Origin: Spirochaetaceae bacterium bin103
GTDB taxonomy: Bacteria > Spirochaetota > Spirochaetia > SZUA-6 > Bin103
Direction: 5' to 3'
NCBI GenBank assembly: GCA_002238925.1
Contig: MPNH01000035.1
Location: 1-55,741, forward strand
DNA length: 55,741 nucleotides
The first letter of the stretch is position 1, and every line of letters begins with the position of its first letter. The notes under the pieces were generated by a model that saw nothing but the letters and a program-made list of their open reading frames with translations, made no database searches and was not told the DNA's origin. This document shows, one piece after another, positions 45,703-53,494 of the stretch. Position numbers and translations under genes: made by a program.

Positions 45703-46320
45703 ATGCACATGATCGCGACGCGGACCGAGGCCGCTTCGGTTACCGGGAGGGCGCGGAGGCTGTTTACCCGCGAGGACTACCACGCCATGGGCAGGATGGG
45801 TGTGTTGCGCCCCGACGAGCGTGTCGAGCTGATTGAAGGAGAGATCATCGTCATTTCGCCCGCGGGCATTCGCCACAGTTCCTGCGTGCTGCGGTTGAAC
45901 GAAGCGTTCAACACCGAGCGTTTGGCCGGACGCGCCCTCGTACACGTGCAGAATTCCATGGCCGCCTCCAACCTCTCCGAGCCGGAACCCGACGTGATGC
46001 TGCTGGCCTACCGGGAGGACCGCTACGCCTCGCGCCGCCCCCAGCCGGACGACATTCTCCTGCTCATCGAAGTCTCCGATTCCTCGCTGAGGTACGATCA
46101 CGAAACCAAGTTGCCGCTGTACGCCGAGTCCGGAATCCGAGAGGTGTGGATCGTCGATCTGCAGCACGACGAAATCGAGTCCCACAGTGAGCCCGGCCCC
46201 AACGGCTACCGCATCATGCACCGCTTTCTGCCGGGCGACTCCCTGGCTCCCACCGCACTGCCCGACCTTCAGTTGCAGGCGAACCGAATCGTCCCGCCAC
46301 GTAACTCAACCAACCGGTAG
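45703..46320 (+). CDS. Uma2-family putative endonuclease
   Basis: A 205-residue protein of the Uma2/DUF820 family with a PD-(D/E)XK-like core: R-V-E-L-I-E-G-E-I near residue 43, E-P-E-P-D-V near 92, and the strand I-L-L-L-I-E-V-S-D-S-S followed by D-x-x-x-K-L-P-L-Y-A. These proteins are abundant in some environmental genomes, and their role is not settled. It lies just before the RIT-interrupted HNH remnant. The ATG at 45703 (second at 45709) is preferred over the longer upstream frame. Confidence 0.85.
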   Translation: MHMIATRTEAASVTGRARRLFTREDYHAMGRMGVLRPDERVELIEGEIIVISPAGIRHSSCVLRLNEAFNTERLAGRALVHVQNSMAASNLSEPEPDVMLLAYREDRYASRRPQPDDILLLIEVSDSSLRYDHETKLPLYAESGIREVWIVDLQHDEIESHSEPGPNGYRIMHRFLPGDSLAPTALPDLQLQANRIVPPRNSTNR

Positions 46321-46384
46321 CGCCCCGTTCCGCTCAGATCAACCTGAGATCCGAGTCGGACCGTGCACACGAAGGCGGGGATTC

Positions 46385-46435
46385 CTATGGATGGCGCTGA
46401 GCATGACGGTACCTGTGATGAGCACTGCAACGGAG
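46385..46435 (-). pseudogene. Probable 3' remnant of the HNH endonuclease gene
   Basis: On the minus strand this reads L-R-C-S-A-H-H-R-Y-R-H-A-Q-R-H-P then TAG at 46387-46385. Related HNH proteins continue N-L-x-L-R-C-x-x-H-N/H after the H-H/D-H core, which is exactly where the copy at 49811 stops (G-N-L-R-L). I infer that this is the severed 3' end left on the far side of the RIT element. The stretch is short, so chance cannot be excluded. Confidence 0.5.
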
Positions 46436-46463
46436 AGCTAATGCGGTGCACCGCATTAGCTCT
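46434..46463. repeat. Perfect 30-bp palindrome at the left edge of the RIT element
   Basis: AGAGCTAATGCGGTG followed by its exact reverse complement. The arms contain TAATGCGG, the same motif found twice in each terminal inverted repeat, here facing each other around TGCA. It looks like a tyrosine recombinase core site or target; there is no T-run to make it a terminator. No matching palindrome is present outside the right end. Confidence 0.9.
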
Positions 46464-46464
46464 G

Positions 46465-46491
46465 TAATGCGGAGTCCGGGGTAATGCGGAG
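46465..46491 (+). repeat. Left terminal inverted repeat of RIT element
   Basis: A 27-bp repeat matching the reverse complement of 49787-49813 at 26 positions. It consists of two direct copies of TAATGCGGAG separated by 7 bp (TCCGGGG). Confidence 0.9.
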
Positions 46492-46545
46492 CGACATGAC
46501 TGAAATCCTTGCGGGAAGGGCTGTTGAGGCGTGGATCGCTGCGCA

Positions 46546-47538
46546 TTATCCCGGGGCCAGAAGCGAGGAGATCAGTTCGTCGGGAGCCTTGAATCGCCCG
46601 CGGCGGAGTTGCGGCGGGAGCACGGCTTCGACGGCCTCCAGCTTGTCAGTGGGATCGACGCGCAGGTAGACCTCGGTGGTGCGCACGTCGGCGTGCCCCA
46701 GCCACAGCGCCACCTTGCGGATGTCTCCGGTAGCCTGCAGCATGGTGAGGGCGCAGCTGTGGCGGAGTTGGTGAGGTGAGATCGAACGTCCCGCCAGCGA
46801 AGGACAGGCGGTCGCGGCGGTCCGCACATGCTTGTCCAGGATGTACTCGAATCCGGCGCGGCTCATCGGCCTGTCGGTGGCGTTCAGGAACACCTCCCGC
46901 GCCGGGTTCTCGCCGCGGACAGCGAGCCAAGCCCGGAGGTCAGCGACGGTTTGTTTCCACAGCGGGAGACAGCGTTCACGGCGGCCCTTGCCATGGACGC
47001 GGAGACTCGCGGTTCCGCGCAGCGACAGATCTGGCAGCTGCGCCGTCACCAGTTCGGACACGCGCAGAGCAGCAGCGAAGCAGAGATGGAGCATGGCGCG
47101 GTCGCGGACGCCGAACCGAGTGGTGATATCCGGAGCGTCCAGAATCGCGTTGACCTCGTCCATAGTCAGGTGGCGGACGAGCGGATGATCATGGCGCTTG
47201 GAGGGGATGGCGCGGATCTGTCTGGCTTGTTCCAACGCAGCCGGATGACGGAATTCGACGTAGCGCATGAAGGCTTTCACGGCCGCCAGTCGGACGTTGC
47301 GGCTGGCCGGGCTGCCGCCACGATCGACCTCGAAGTGGGTAAGGAACGCGACGATGAGCGGGGCATCGAGATGTTCAAGATGAAGCGCCGACGGTGTGAT
47401 GCCGAGGCGTCCGGCGGCGAAAGTGAACAACAAACGGAAGGCATAGGCGTAGCTCTCGCAGGTATGCGGGCTGAAGCCGCGCTCCACGGGAAGGTAGTCA
47501 CGCAGGAAGTGGGTAATCAGTGGTGCGATGGGAGTCAT
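46546..47538 (-). CDS. RIT tyrosine recombinase, third gene (RitC)
   Basis: A 330-residue site-specific recombinase. An N-terminal SAM-like DNA-binding domain (about residues 8-105) is followed by the catalytic domain with R (A-L-R-V-S-E-L-V), K (G-K-G-R-R-E-R), H-x-L-R (S-P-H-Q-L-R-H), H (L-G-H-A-D-V) and the nucleophile Tyr in T-T-E-V-Y-L-R. All key residues are present, so it looks intact. Its ATG overlaps the ritB stop by 4 bp. The terminal region of the gene contains a subterminal copy of the end motif. Confidence 0.9.
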   Translation of the reverse strand: MTPIAPLITHFLRDYLPVERGFSPHTCESYAYAFRLLFTFAAGRLGITPSALHLEHLDAPLIVAFLTHFEVDRGGSPASRNVRLAAVKAFMRYVEFRHPAALEQARQIRAIPSKRHDHPLVRHLTMDEVNAILDAPDITTRFGVRDRAMLHLCFAAALRVSELVTAQLPDLSLRGTASLRVHGKGRRERCLPLWKQTVADLRAWLAVRGENPAREVFLNATDRPMSRAGFEYILDKHVRTAATACPSLAGRSISPHQLRHSCALTMLQATGDIRKVALWLGHADVRTTEVYLRVDPTDKLEAVEAVLPPQLRRGRFKAPDELISSLLAPG

Positions 47539-48446
47539 GCCAACCTCCCGGAAACGAAGTTCTCGCCGGTCGTGGCGATGTCGGCCATCAATTCGGGAGT
47601 CGCCTCCAGATACCAGTAGGTGTGGACGACGTTGGTGTGCCCGAGATAGGTGGAGAGCGCGACCAGGTGACGCGCCACTGATTCGCGCCGCACCGCACAG
47701 CGTTGCAGGGATCTAGTGGCAAAAGTGTGGCGCAGATCCACCATCCGCGGACGGCGCTGGCGGCCAACAGCGATGCCGGCAAGCCTGACCACCCGCTGGA
47801 AGGTGCCACTGGCCGTAGGTGTCGGGATGCGCCGGTGGTGAGCCGACACGAACAGGTGGTCGTCGGCGATGGCGACGCTCTGCCGCTCGTGCAGGTACTC
47901 AGTCAACGCTTCGACCGTCGTCGGATGCAACGGCACCAGGCGGCTCTTGGCGAACTTGGTTCGGCGGATGCACAGGACAGAGTTGGGAAGCAGGTCGTCG
48001 AAACGCAGGTCGAGCGCCTCCGAGACGCGCAGGCCGGTGGCGGCGATGAGTCCGATCAGGGTCGCATAGACGGACCGACGCAGCGCGTAGGAGCACGGCA
48101 GACGGCGCGCCGCCGCCAGTAGTTGCCCGATCTCGGTCGGCGTATAGATGTAGGGCGGCTGGCGGACCACGCGGACATGGAAGTGGCGAGCTGGGGGGAT
48201 CTCGTGGGTGGCGTCCTCGGCGAACAGGAAGCGGGCCAGCACGACGACATCGTGAAGTCGAACCGCGCGCGCGTGCGGTGTAGACGCCTGCGCCGCCCAC
48301 TGCACGGCGGTGGCGGCGCGGATGTGGGTGTCGCCCTTGTCGCCGGCGAAGGCTGCGAATGCTTGCAGATTGCGGCCGGTGTCGTGGAGCTTGTAGCCGA
48401 GGGTTCGCCGCAGTGCGAGATAGCGGTCTACGTGGTCACTCAGCAT
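47535..48446 (-). CDS. RIT tyrosine recombinase, second gene (RitB)
   Basis: A 303-residue recombinase from the ATG at 48446, which overlaps the ritA stop by 7 bp. Catalytic residues are visible: R (G-L-R-V-S-E-A-L), K (K-F-A-K-S-R-L-V-P-L), H-x-x-R (V-D-L-R-H-T-F-A), H (L-G-H-T-N-V) and Tyr in H-T-Y-W-Y-L. It appears intact. A longer open frame upstream is a shadow of ritA. Overlaps on both sides point to tight co-translation of the trio. Confidence 0.9.
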   Translation of the reverse strand: MLSDHVDRYLALRRTLGYKLHDTGRNLQAFAAFAGDKGDTHIRAATAVQWAAQASTPHARAVRLHDVVVLARFLFAEDATHEIPPARHFHVRVVRQPPYIYTPTEIGQLLAAARRLPCSYALRRSVYATLIGLIAATGLRVSEALDLRFDDLLPNSVLCIRRTKFAKSRLVPLHPTTVEALTEYLHERQSVAIADDHLFVSAHHRRIPTPTASGTFQRVVRLAGIAVGRQRRPRMVDLRHTFATRSLQRCAVRRESVARHLVALSTYLGHTNVVHTYWYLEATPELMADIATTGENFVSGRLA

Positions 48447-49680
48447 GTCGTCGTCTGGGGCCACGGCTGGACGATCTCGCCCAGCAGGTCGAAATCTATC
48501 TTGGCGTAGTGCGCGGTGGCTCGCGGATCGCGGTGTCTCAGAACACTGGCGATGCCGGCCAGGGACACCCCGTTGCGCAACATGGCGGTCGCCGCCGAGT
48601 GGCGCAGGAGGTGTGCACCGTGCTGAGGCGCCTTGACCCCTGCTCGACGAAGCGTCCTGTCCACGACACCGGATACGGCGAGCCGAGTCATCGGGCGCCG
48701 CGGCGCCAGCGCAGAGATGAACACCTGTGGCACCGGCAACGGCGGTCTTCCACGGCGCAGATAGGTGACGATGGCGTCGCCAACCTGCTGCGGAAGCGGC
48801 AGCCAGTGTTGGTACCCACCATTGCCGCACACAGCGATGCGCCCGTTCTGCCAGTCGATGGCATCGAAACTCAGTTCGGCGACCTCGCTGGCGCGCAGGC
48901 CCAACCGAGCGAGCAGGAGGACTACCGCCCGATCCCTGGCTCCCACGGCATCCTGATCGCTGACGGCGTCGATTACCTTCTCCAGATCGTCAGGCTCGAG
49001 GAACCGAGGCGTGGAGGCGAGTTGGTAGGACGCGATCCGCGGCACCGCATGGATCAGCCCCTCCGAGCATTGCCCGGTGGCGGCGAGGAACCGCAGGAAG
49101 GCGCGCATCGCCGTTGCGATCCCTTGCGCCGTGGCTACCTTGTGGCCAGCACACCGTCGTAGCATGAAGTCTCGCACCGACGTGGCGCTATAGCTCGACG
49201 GATCAACTCCACAACTAACGATGAAATCGACCACGTAGCGCTGGAGCCTTCCATCGTGACAGCCGCCACGCCCTGTCGTTCAATCATCCAATCCCGAAAT
49301 CGCTTCAACAGTGGCCAGCGCTCGTGCGGCGCCATCGGTTGCTCAGCAGCCGCCAGTACGCCCCGCTCCCGCAGGAACCGGATCAGCGCCTGAGCGGCCG
49401 CCATCGAGTTTACGTTGGGACCCCGCTGATAGCGAACTCGACCGTGCTCGGACAGCTCCGTACGGCACGCCTCGTATCCCGCCACCAAGTCGACGGCAGT
49501 GAACGACTTCTCGGTGAGCCAGTCCGTCCATGCCGCCATACTGCGCAGCGTGAGACTGCGCGAGTTCGGCGGAGAGCCGCGGTCCTGCAGCCAATCTGCA
49601 AAGTCGTCGATGTGGCCGCCCGCGGGTCCAGAACGGAGTCGGCGACAAGTGGTCGCCGATTTCAGATGGTCTTCAAGCAT
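48440..49680 (-). pseudogene. RIT tyrosine recombinase, first gene (RitA), frameshifted
   Basis: The two halves are in different frames: residues encoded by 49680 to about 49250 end in V-T-M-E, and the continuation L-Q-R-Y-V-V-D-F-I-V starts one base out of phase at about 49247. Adding one base there restores a protein of about 413 residues, the expected RitA length. The second half has R (G-L-R-A-S-E-V-A), H-x-x-R (H-L-L-R-H-S), H (L-R-H-R-D-P) and Tyr (A-H-Y-A-K-I), but the beta-hairpin lysine appears to be Asn (G-N-G-G-Y). Programmed frameshifting or a sequencing error are alternatives. Confidence 0.8.
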
Positions 49681-49786
49681 GGATGCCTCCTTGCTTGAAG
49701 GAGCGCGATAATGCGAAGTATCGGCTACTCCAACTACCCCCTACACCTGCTTGAATCCCTCTTTATCATCCACGCCGCGCCATCTA

Positions 49787-49813
49787 CTCCGCATTATCCC
49801 GGACTCCGCATTA
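49787..49813 (-). repeat. Right terminal inverted repeat of RIT element
   Basis: The reverse complement reads TAATGCGGAG, TCCGGGA, TAATGCGGAG, matching the left repeat at 26 of 27 positions. Its outermost three bases (49813-49811) form the TAA stop codon of the truncated HNH frame. Confidence 0.9.
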
Positions 49814-50062
49814 AAGTCTCAAGTTCCCGGGCTCCGCCCCGCCGCCGAGTGCGAACGGAACGATGTGGTCGATCTCCAGCCGAAAGCGGGAGCCGCAGCG
49901 CCGGCCGCTGTGCCGGTCGACATAGCTGCAACAGCCCTGGTCGCGCCGCCACACCTCCCGCTTCACGGCTACCGGGATGTACCGGGACCGGGACTCCGGC
50001 AACGCGCCAAAGCAACTCAACGCGGTGAGGTGCCGCTCCAGAGCCGGCGAGCGCTCCGCCGG

Positions 50063-50189
50063 CCCCGCCGCACCATACCCGGCGCGGTGCCCCAGCCACG
50101 CCACAAAACCAGCCGCGCGGGGGGCGCGCCCGCCCAGGGGCCGGCGGCCCCCCCCCCGCCCCCGCCGCACCATACCCGGCGCGGTGCCC
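50063..50189. repeat. Two identical 30-bp copies 97 bp apart, flanking a C10 tract
   Basis: A 30-bp sequence at 50063-50092 recurs at 50160-50189. The 97-bp spacing shifts the frame by one, exactly what separates the repeat-region frame from the HNH-core frame; joining the copies would restore one open frame. A run of ten C (50148-50157) lies between them. Confidence 0.8.
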
Positions 50190-50489
50190 AAGCCGGTTTG
50201 CCGCCGAACCTGCGACCCGATGGCGGTCCCCCATCGGTGGCCGCGCCGCGCTGGTTGCACGGCCCGGAACACCGCACTTTCCCTCGTCGCGGCCATCGCC
50301 GGCGGCGCGCCCTTGCCGCTTCGGCGGCGAAGCAGCCCGACCGCCGCTGCCGCGCCTCCCCGTCGTTGCCGCACACGCGTGCTGCGTCTCGCGACGGCGT
50401 CCCGCCGCCCAAGTGGCGGTTCCACCAGCGTGCTTCGCGTCCTCGACATGCGCGTCCGCATCCGGGCCAGCCCGCTTCGGCGCCGAATC

Positions 50490-51020
50490 GGAGTGGCGGA
50501 CAATCCCCCGCGCTGGCGCTGACTCCGCGTTGCCGCGCCCGGCCACCCAGGCCCCCCTCCGCGCCCCCGCGGGGGCGGGGGGGAAACCCCCCCCCGGCGC
50601 CGGCGCCGAAGCGGAGCGGCGGACAATCCCCCGAGCTGCCGCTGACTCCGCGTTGCCGCGTTCAACCTCCGAGTTGCGCTGCGCCGTCGAATTGGTGCGG
50701 CGGACGATCTCCCGCACTGGTGCTGACTCCGCGTTGCCGCGCCCGGCCTCCGAGGCCCGCTTCGGCGCCGAAGCGGAGCGGCGGACGATCTCCCGAGCTG
50801 GCGCTGACTCCGCGTTGCCGCGTTCAACCTCCGAGTTGCGCTGCGCCGCCGAATTGGTGCGCCGGACGATCTCCCGCACTGCCGCTGGATTCGCGCTGCC
50901 GCGCTCGGCCTCCGTATGCCGATTCGCCGCCGAATTGGTGCGGCGGACAGTTTCCCGTAGCGGCGCCGACTTCGCGCCGCCGTGCTCGGCTTCCGTATGC
51001 CGGTTCGCCGCCGAAGGAGG
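50490..51020 (-). repeat. Array of 81-bp (27-residue) coding repeats in the HNH gene
   Basis: About six units with an 81-bp period. The protein units begin R-E-I-V-R-R and end G-N-A-E-S-A. Two types alternate: T-N-S-A-A-Q-R-N-S-E-V and S-A-S-A-P-K-R-A-S-E-A. One unit carries an in-frame GC-rich insertion with seven G, AAA and nine C (50577-50595), a potential hairpin. Confidence 0.85.
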
Positions 51021-51847
51021 GGCAGCGCCATTCCGTACCGCCACCGACGATTCGTCTTCCCGCTCAACTTCACTCCGGCGTTCCACATTGCCCCCGAGCG
51101 CGCCGGCGGCGCTCCGCTGCGCCGCATCCGTATCGCGCCGCACCGGCTTGCGCGCGGCGTTCACCGAGCCGCGGCCGCCGGTGCGCCGCGTACGCCGTGG
51201 CCGCTCCGGGTCGTAGCGGTCCAGGCCGTCCCGCACCAGCCGCGCCACTAGCCCGCCCAGCGTCAGGTGCGGGTCGGCGTGCGACAGCAACATCTGCAGC
51301 TTCTCCAGCCCATGCCGGCACTCCGCGTCGATCGCCGCCTTCAACTCCCAGCGCCCAGTGCCGAGCGCGCGCATCCGGTCGTTCGGCTGGGCCAACTCAG
51401 GGTCCACCTCTGCCAGCATCTGCTGTACTTCGCGCGTGCTCTTGCCCGCCGCCTGCCGCACCAGCTTCTCCCGCGCCGCCGCATCCAACACCGGCCGCGC
51501 CCCCGTCCCACCCACCCCGGCCCGCCCGCCCGCCCCGCGCCCCCCGGCCCCCGCCGGCGCGGACGACGCCGATTTGCCTGACGGACGCGCGTCCCGAGCC
51601 GCCTCACCGGAGCCGTCCTTGTCCCCATCGCTGCCCGGCGGACCGGCCCGTTTGCGCTCGTTTCGGTCGCTGCGCTCAAACAGATTCTGCAGTTGCGCCG
51701 CGTTGCTCAAGTTCAGCGACCCGTCCCGCAGCAGATCGCCCGCCGCGCCGACATCAGTGCACAGCTGCATCGCCTTGATCCTCCGCCAGGCGGCGGCCGC
51801 GGTGTAGCCAAGTTCGCGCACCGCGTAGTCGAACAGGCTACGATATT

Positions 51848-52012
51848 AGTGTTTCGAATTGTACCGTGGTGTTCCGATAAGTCCATATATAAAGTGCACT
51901 TGAGGTGAACTGTCTGTGTCTTGACGTTTCGCCGATTTTTGCATAATTTCACCCAAATGGTGCTCTCGTTAGTGATAACCAATCACGGTCCTCACAGCTC
52001 GACGCTGCGTCC
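51848..52012. other. AT-richer gap between HNH remnant and integrase gene
   Basis: No gene seen. Base composition drops in GC compared with both sides. It holds TTGACG (51921-51926) and CATAAT (51942-51947), 15 bp apart, a sub-optimal promoter candidate for the integrase. It is the likely place for an attachment-site boundary. Confidence 0.4.
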
Positions 52013-53191
52013 ATGAGACACGCACGACCGAAGAGGCTCAGCGCATCCTTCGTCCGTACCGTCAACCGACCGGGGCGCTTCGGCGACGGCCACGGTGGGC
52101 ACGGCTTGAGCCTTCTCGTGAAGCCACGCGCGCACGGCGGCTGGGCGAAGTCATGGAGTCAGAGGCTCCGCATCAACGGCAAGCCATGCAACATCGGGCT
52201 CGGCCCGTTCCCGGTCGTCACCCTGGCTGAAGCGCGGGATGCTGCGCTTGAGAACGCACGCGCCGTCTACCAGGGCCGTGACCCGCGGATGCGATCCACC
52301 ATCCCGACCTTCGGCAAGGCGGCCGAGATCGTGATCGAGATGCGCGCCGCCACGTGGCGTAATCCGTTGACGGCCGATGTCTGGCGCTCATCGTTCCGGC
52401 GGTTGGTCTCGCCCGTGATCGGGGGCAAGCCGATCAGCGACGTTACCAGTGCCGACGTGCTGTCCGTACTCACGCCGATCTGGAATGATGGGAGGCAGGA
52501 GACGGCCCGGCGGCTGCGGCATCGGATCGGCGCGGTGATGCGGTGGTCGATCGGGGCTGGCCATCGGAGCGACAATCCGGCCGGGGAGGCGATATCGGAG
52601 GCGCTGCCGAAGAACGGCACCGCCGTGAGGCGACACCGGCGAGCGCTTCATCATCGGTATGTAGCTGGCGCGCTTGCCAAGATTCGGGCGTCCAACGCAT
52701 GGCCAGCAACCAAGCTGCTGTTGGAATACACAATTTTGACGGCGACACGATCCGGAGAGGCCCGGCTGGCGACCTGGAGCGAGGTAGATCTCCAGGCCGG
52801 GGTCTGGACGGTACCGGCCGAGAGAATGAAGTCGGGGCGTGAGCATCGGGTACCGCTGTCGACGCGGGCGCTTGATCTGCTGACGGAAGCGCAGAGACTG
52901 TCGGATGGCTCGGGCCTGCTGTTTCCCTCGCCGACCGGAAAGGGACTAAGTAGCGTGACGACAAGATCGCTCTTGGATGGGTTGGGCATCGACGCCACGA
53001 TGCACGGATTCCGTACGTCGTTCCGGTCCTGGTGCGCGGAGAACGACGAATCGAGAGAATTGGCCGAGGCTGCGCTCGCGCATGTTGTCGCGGGTGTCGA
53101 AGGCGCCTACATGCGCTCCGACCTGTTCGAGCGGCGGCGCAGATTGATGCAGGCGTGGGCGGACTACTTGGGATGTTCAGGGACGGTCTGA
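52013..53191 (+). CDS. Phage-type tyrosine integrase (P4-like)
   Basis: A 392-residue integrase. The N-terminal part (about 30-90) resembles the DUF4102 arm-binding domain (W-S-Q-R-L-R-I-N-G-K, I-G-L-G-P-F-P, L-A-E-A-R), then a core-binding domain (about 95-200). Catalytic residues are R in A-T-R-S-G-E-A-R (about 246), H-G-F-R-T-S-F-R (about 331), H in L-A-H-V-V (about 356) and Tyr366 in A-Y-M-R-S-D. It appears intact. No tRNA target is nearby and no other phage genes follow, so it may be the edge of an integrative element or a lone remnant. Confidence 0.9.
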   Translation: MRHARPKRLSASFVRTVNRPGRFGDGHGGHGLSLLVKPRAHGGWAKSWSQRLRINGKPCNIGLGPFPVVTLAEARDAALENARAVYQGRDPRMRSTIPTFGKAAEIVIEMRAATWRNPLTADVWRSSFRRLVSPVIGGKPISDVTSADVLSVLTPIWNDGRQETARRLRHRIGAVMRWSIGAGHRSDNPAGEAISEALPKNGTAVRRHRRALHHRYVAGALAKIRASNAWPATKLLLEYTILTATRSGEARLATWSEVDLQAGVWTVPAERMKSGREHRVPLSTRALDLLTEAQRLSDGSGLLFPSPTGKGLSSVTTRSLLDGLGIDATMHGFRTSFRSWCAENDESRELAEAALAHVVAGVEGAYMRSDLFERRRRLMQAWADYLGCSGTV

Positions 53192-53494
53192 CGTAGACGG
53201 AACTGGTGCCGCTAGGGACACAGCGGCGCAGCGACTGGCTTGTGACCGCGCCGGGCTGTTGTCCACCTCCATCCCCATTGGAACATAATTTACTACCAGA
53301 TAAATAATAGATCGATTACTCCGCGAGCCCATCCTGAACGAGGACCCGGTACCGGTCCGCCTATTCTCTGATGGAGGATATTCGAGTACGGTCCCTCTTG
53401 CTCGGAACGGCATGGTACCGATGGGCGATACGCATTCGCAGAGTGCCCGCGAGCATCCGCCACCACCACGCCGGGAGTCAAAGTGGAGATATAC
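53192..53494. other. Intergenic region after integrase, 303 bp
   Basis: No gene seen. An AT-rich patch (53280-53320) contains TTGGAA (53278-53283) followed after 17 bp by TAAATAAT, a weak promoter-like arrangement facing the next gene. Confidence 0.4.

Larger units (their letters stand above)
46465..49813. mobile_element. RIT (Recombinase-In-Trio) element, about 3.35 kb
   Basis: Three consecutive, overlapping tyrosine recombinase genes read in the same direction (ritA-ritB-ritC, minus strand), bounded by 27-bp imperfect terminal inverted repeats. This is the known architecture of RIT elements. Extra motif copies lie subterminally: one at 46543-46554 (GCATTATCCCGG, identical to the right-end copy at 49791-49802) and a variant TAATGCGAAG at 49709-49718. 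The element interrupts an HNH endonuclease gene. ritA is frameshifted, so the copy may be immobile on its own. Confidence 0.85.
49811..51847 (-). pseudogene. HNH endonuclease gene, truncated at both ends and frameshifted
   Basis: The 5' part (from the GTG at 51821; homology seems to extend back to Y-R-S-L-F-D-Y-A at about 51847, just after an in-frame TAA) matches the helical N-domain of DUF222-like HNH proteins: R-E-L-G-Y-T-A-A-A-A-W-R-R-I. A tandem-repeat and low-complexity middle follows. The HNH core (R-E-V-W-R-R-D-Q-G, C-x-x-x-x-x-x-G-R-R-C, E-I-D-H-I-V-P-F) is in another frame, with the switch between about 50189 and 50063. The gene ends at G-N-L-R-L on a stop codon supplied by the RIT terminal repeat, so the final Cys-x-x-His-Asn/His part is missing. 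Probably non-functional. Confidence 0.75.

Noticed and set aside
46434..46463. The 30-bp palindrome as a transcription terminator
   Set aside because: No T-run follows it on either side, and it shares its core motif with the RIT ends, so a recombination site is more likely.
50490..51020. Regular 81-bp repeats as a CRISPR array
   Set aside because: There are no unique spacers; the whole period is conserved and coding, so it is a protein tandem repeat.
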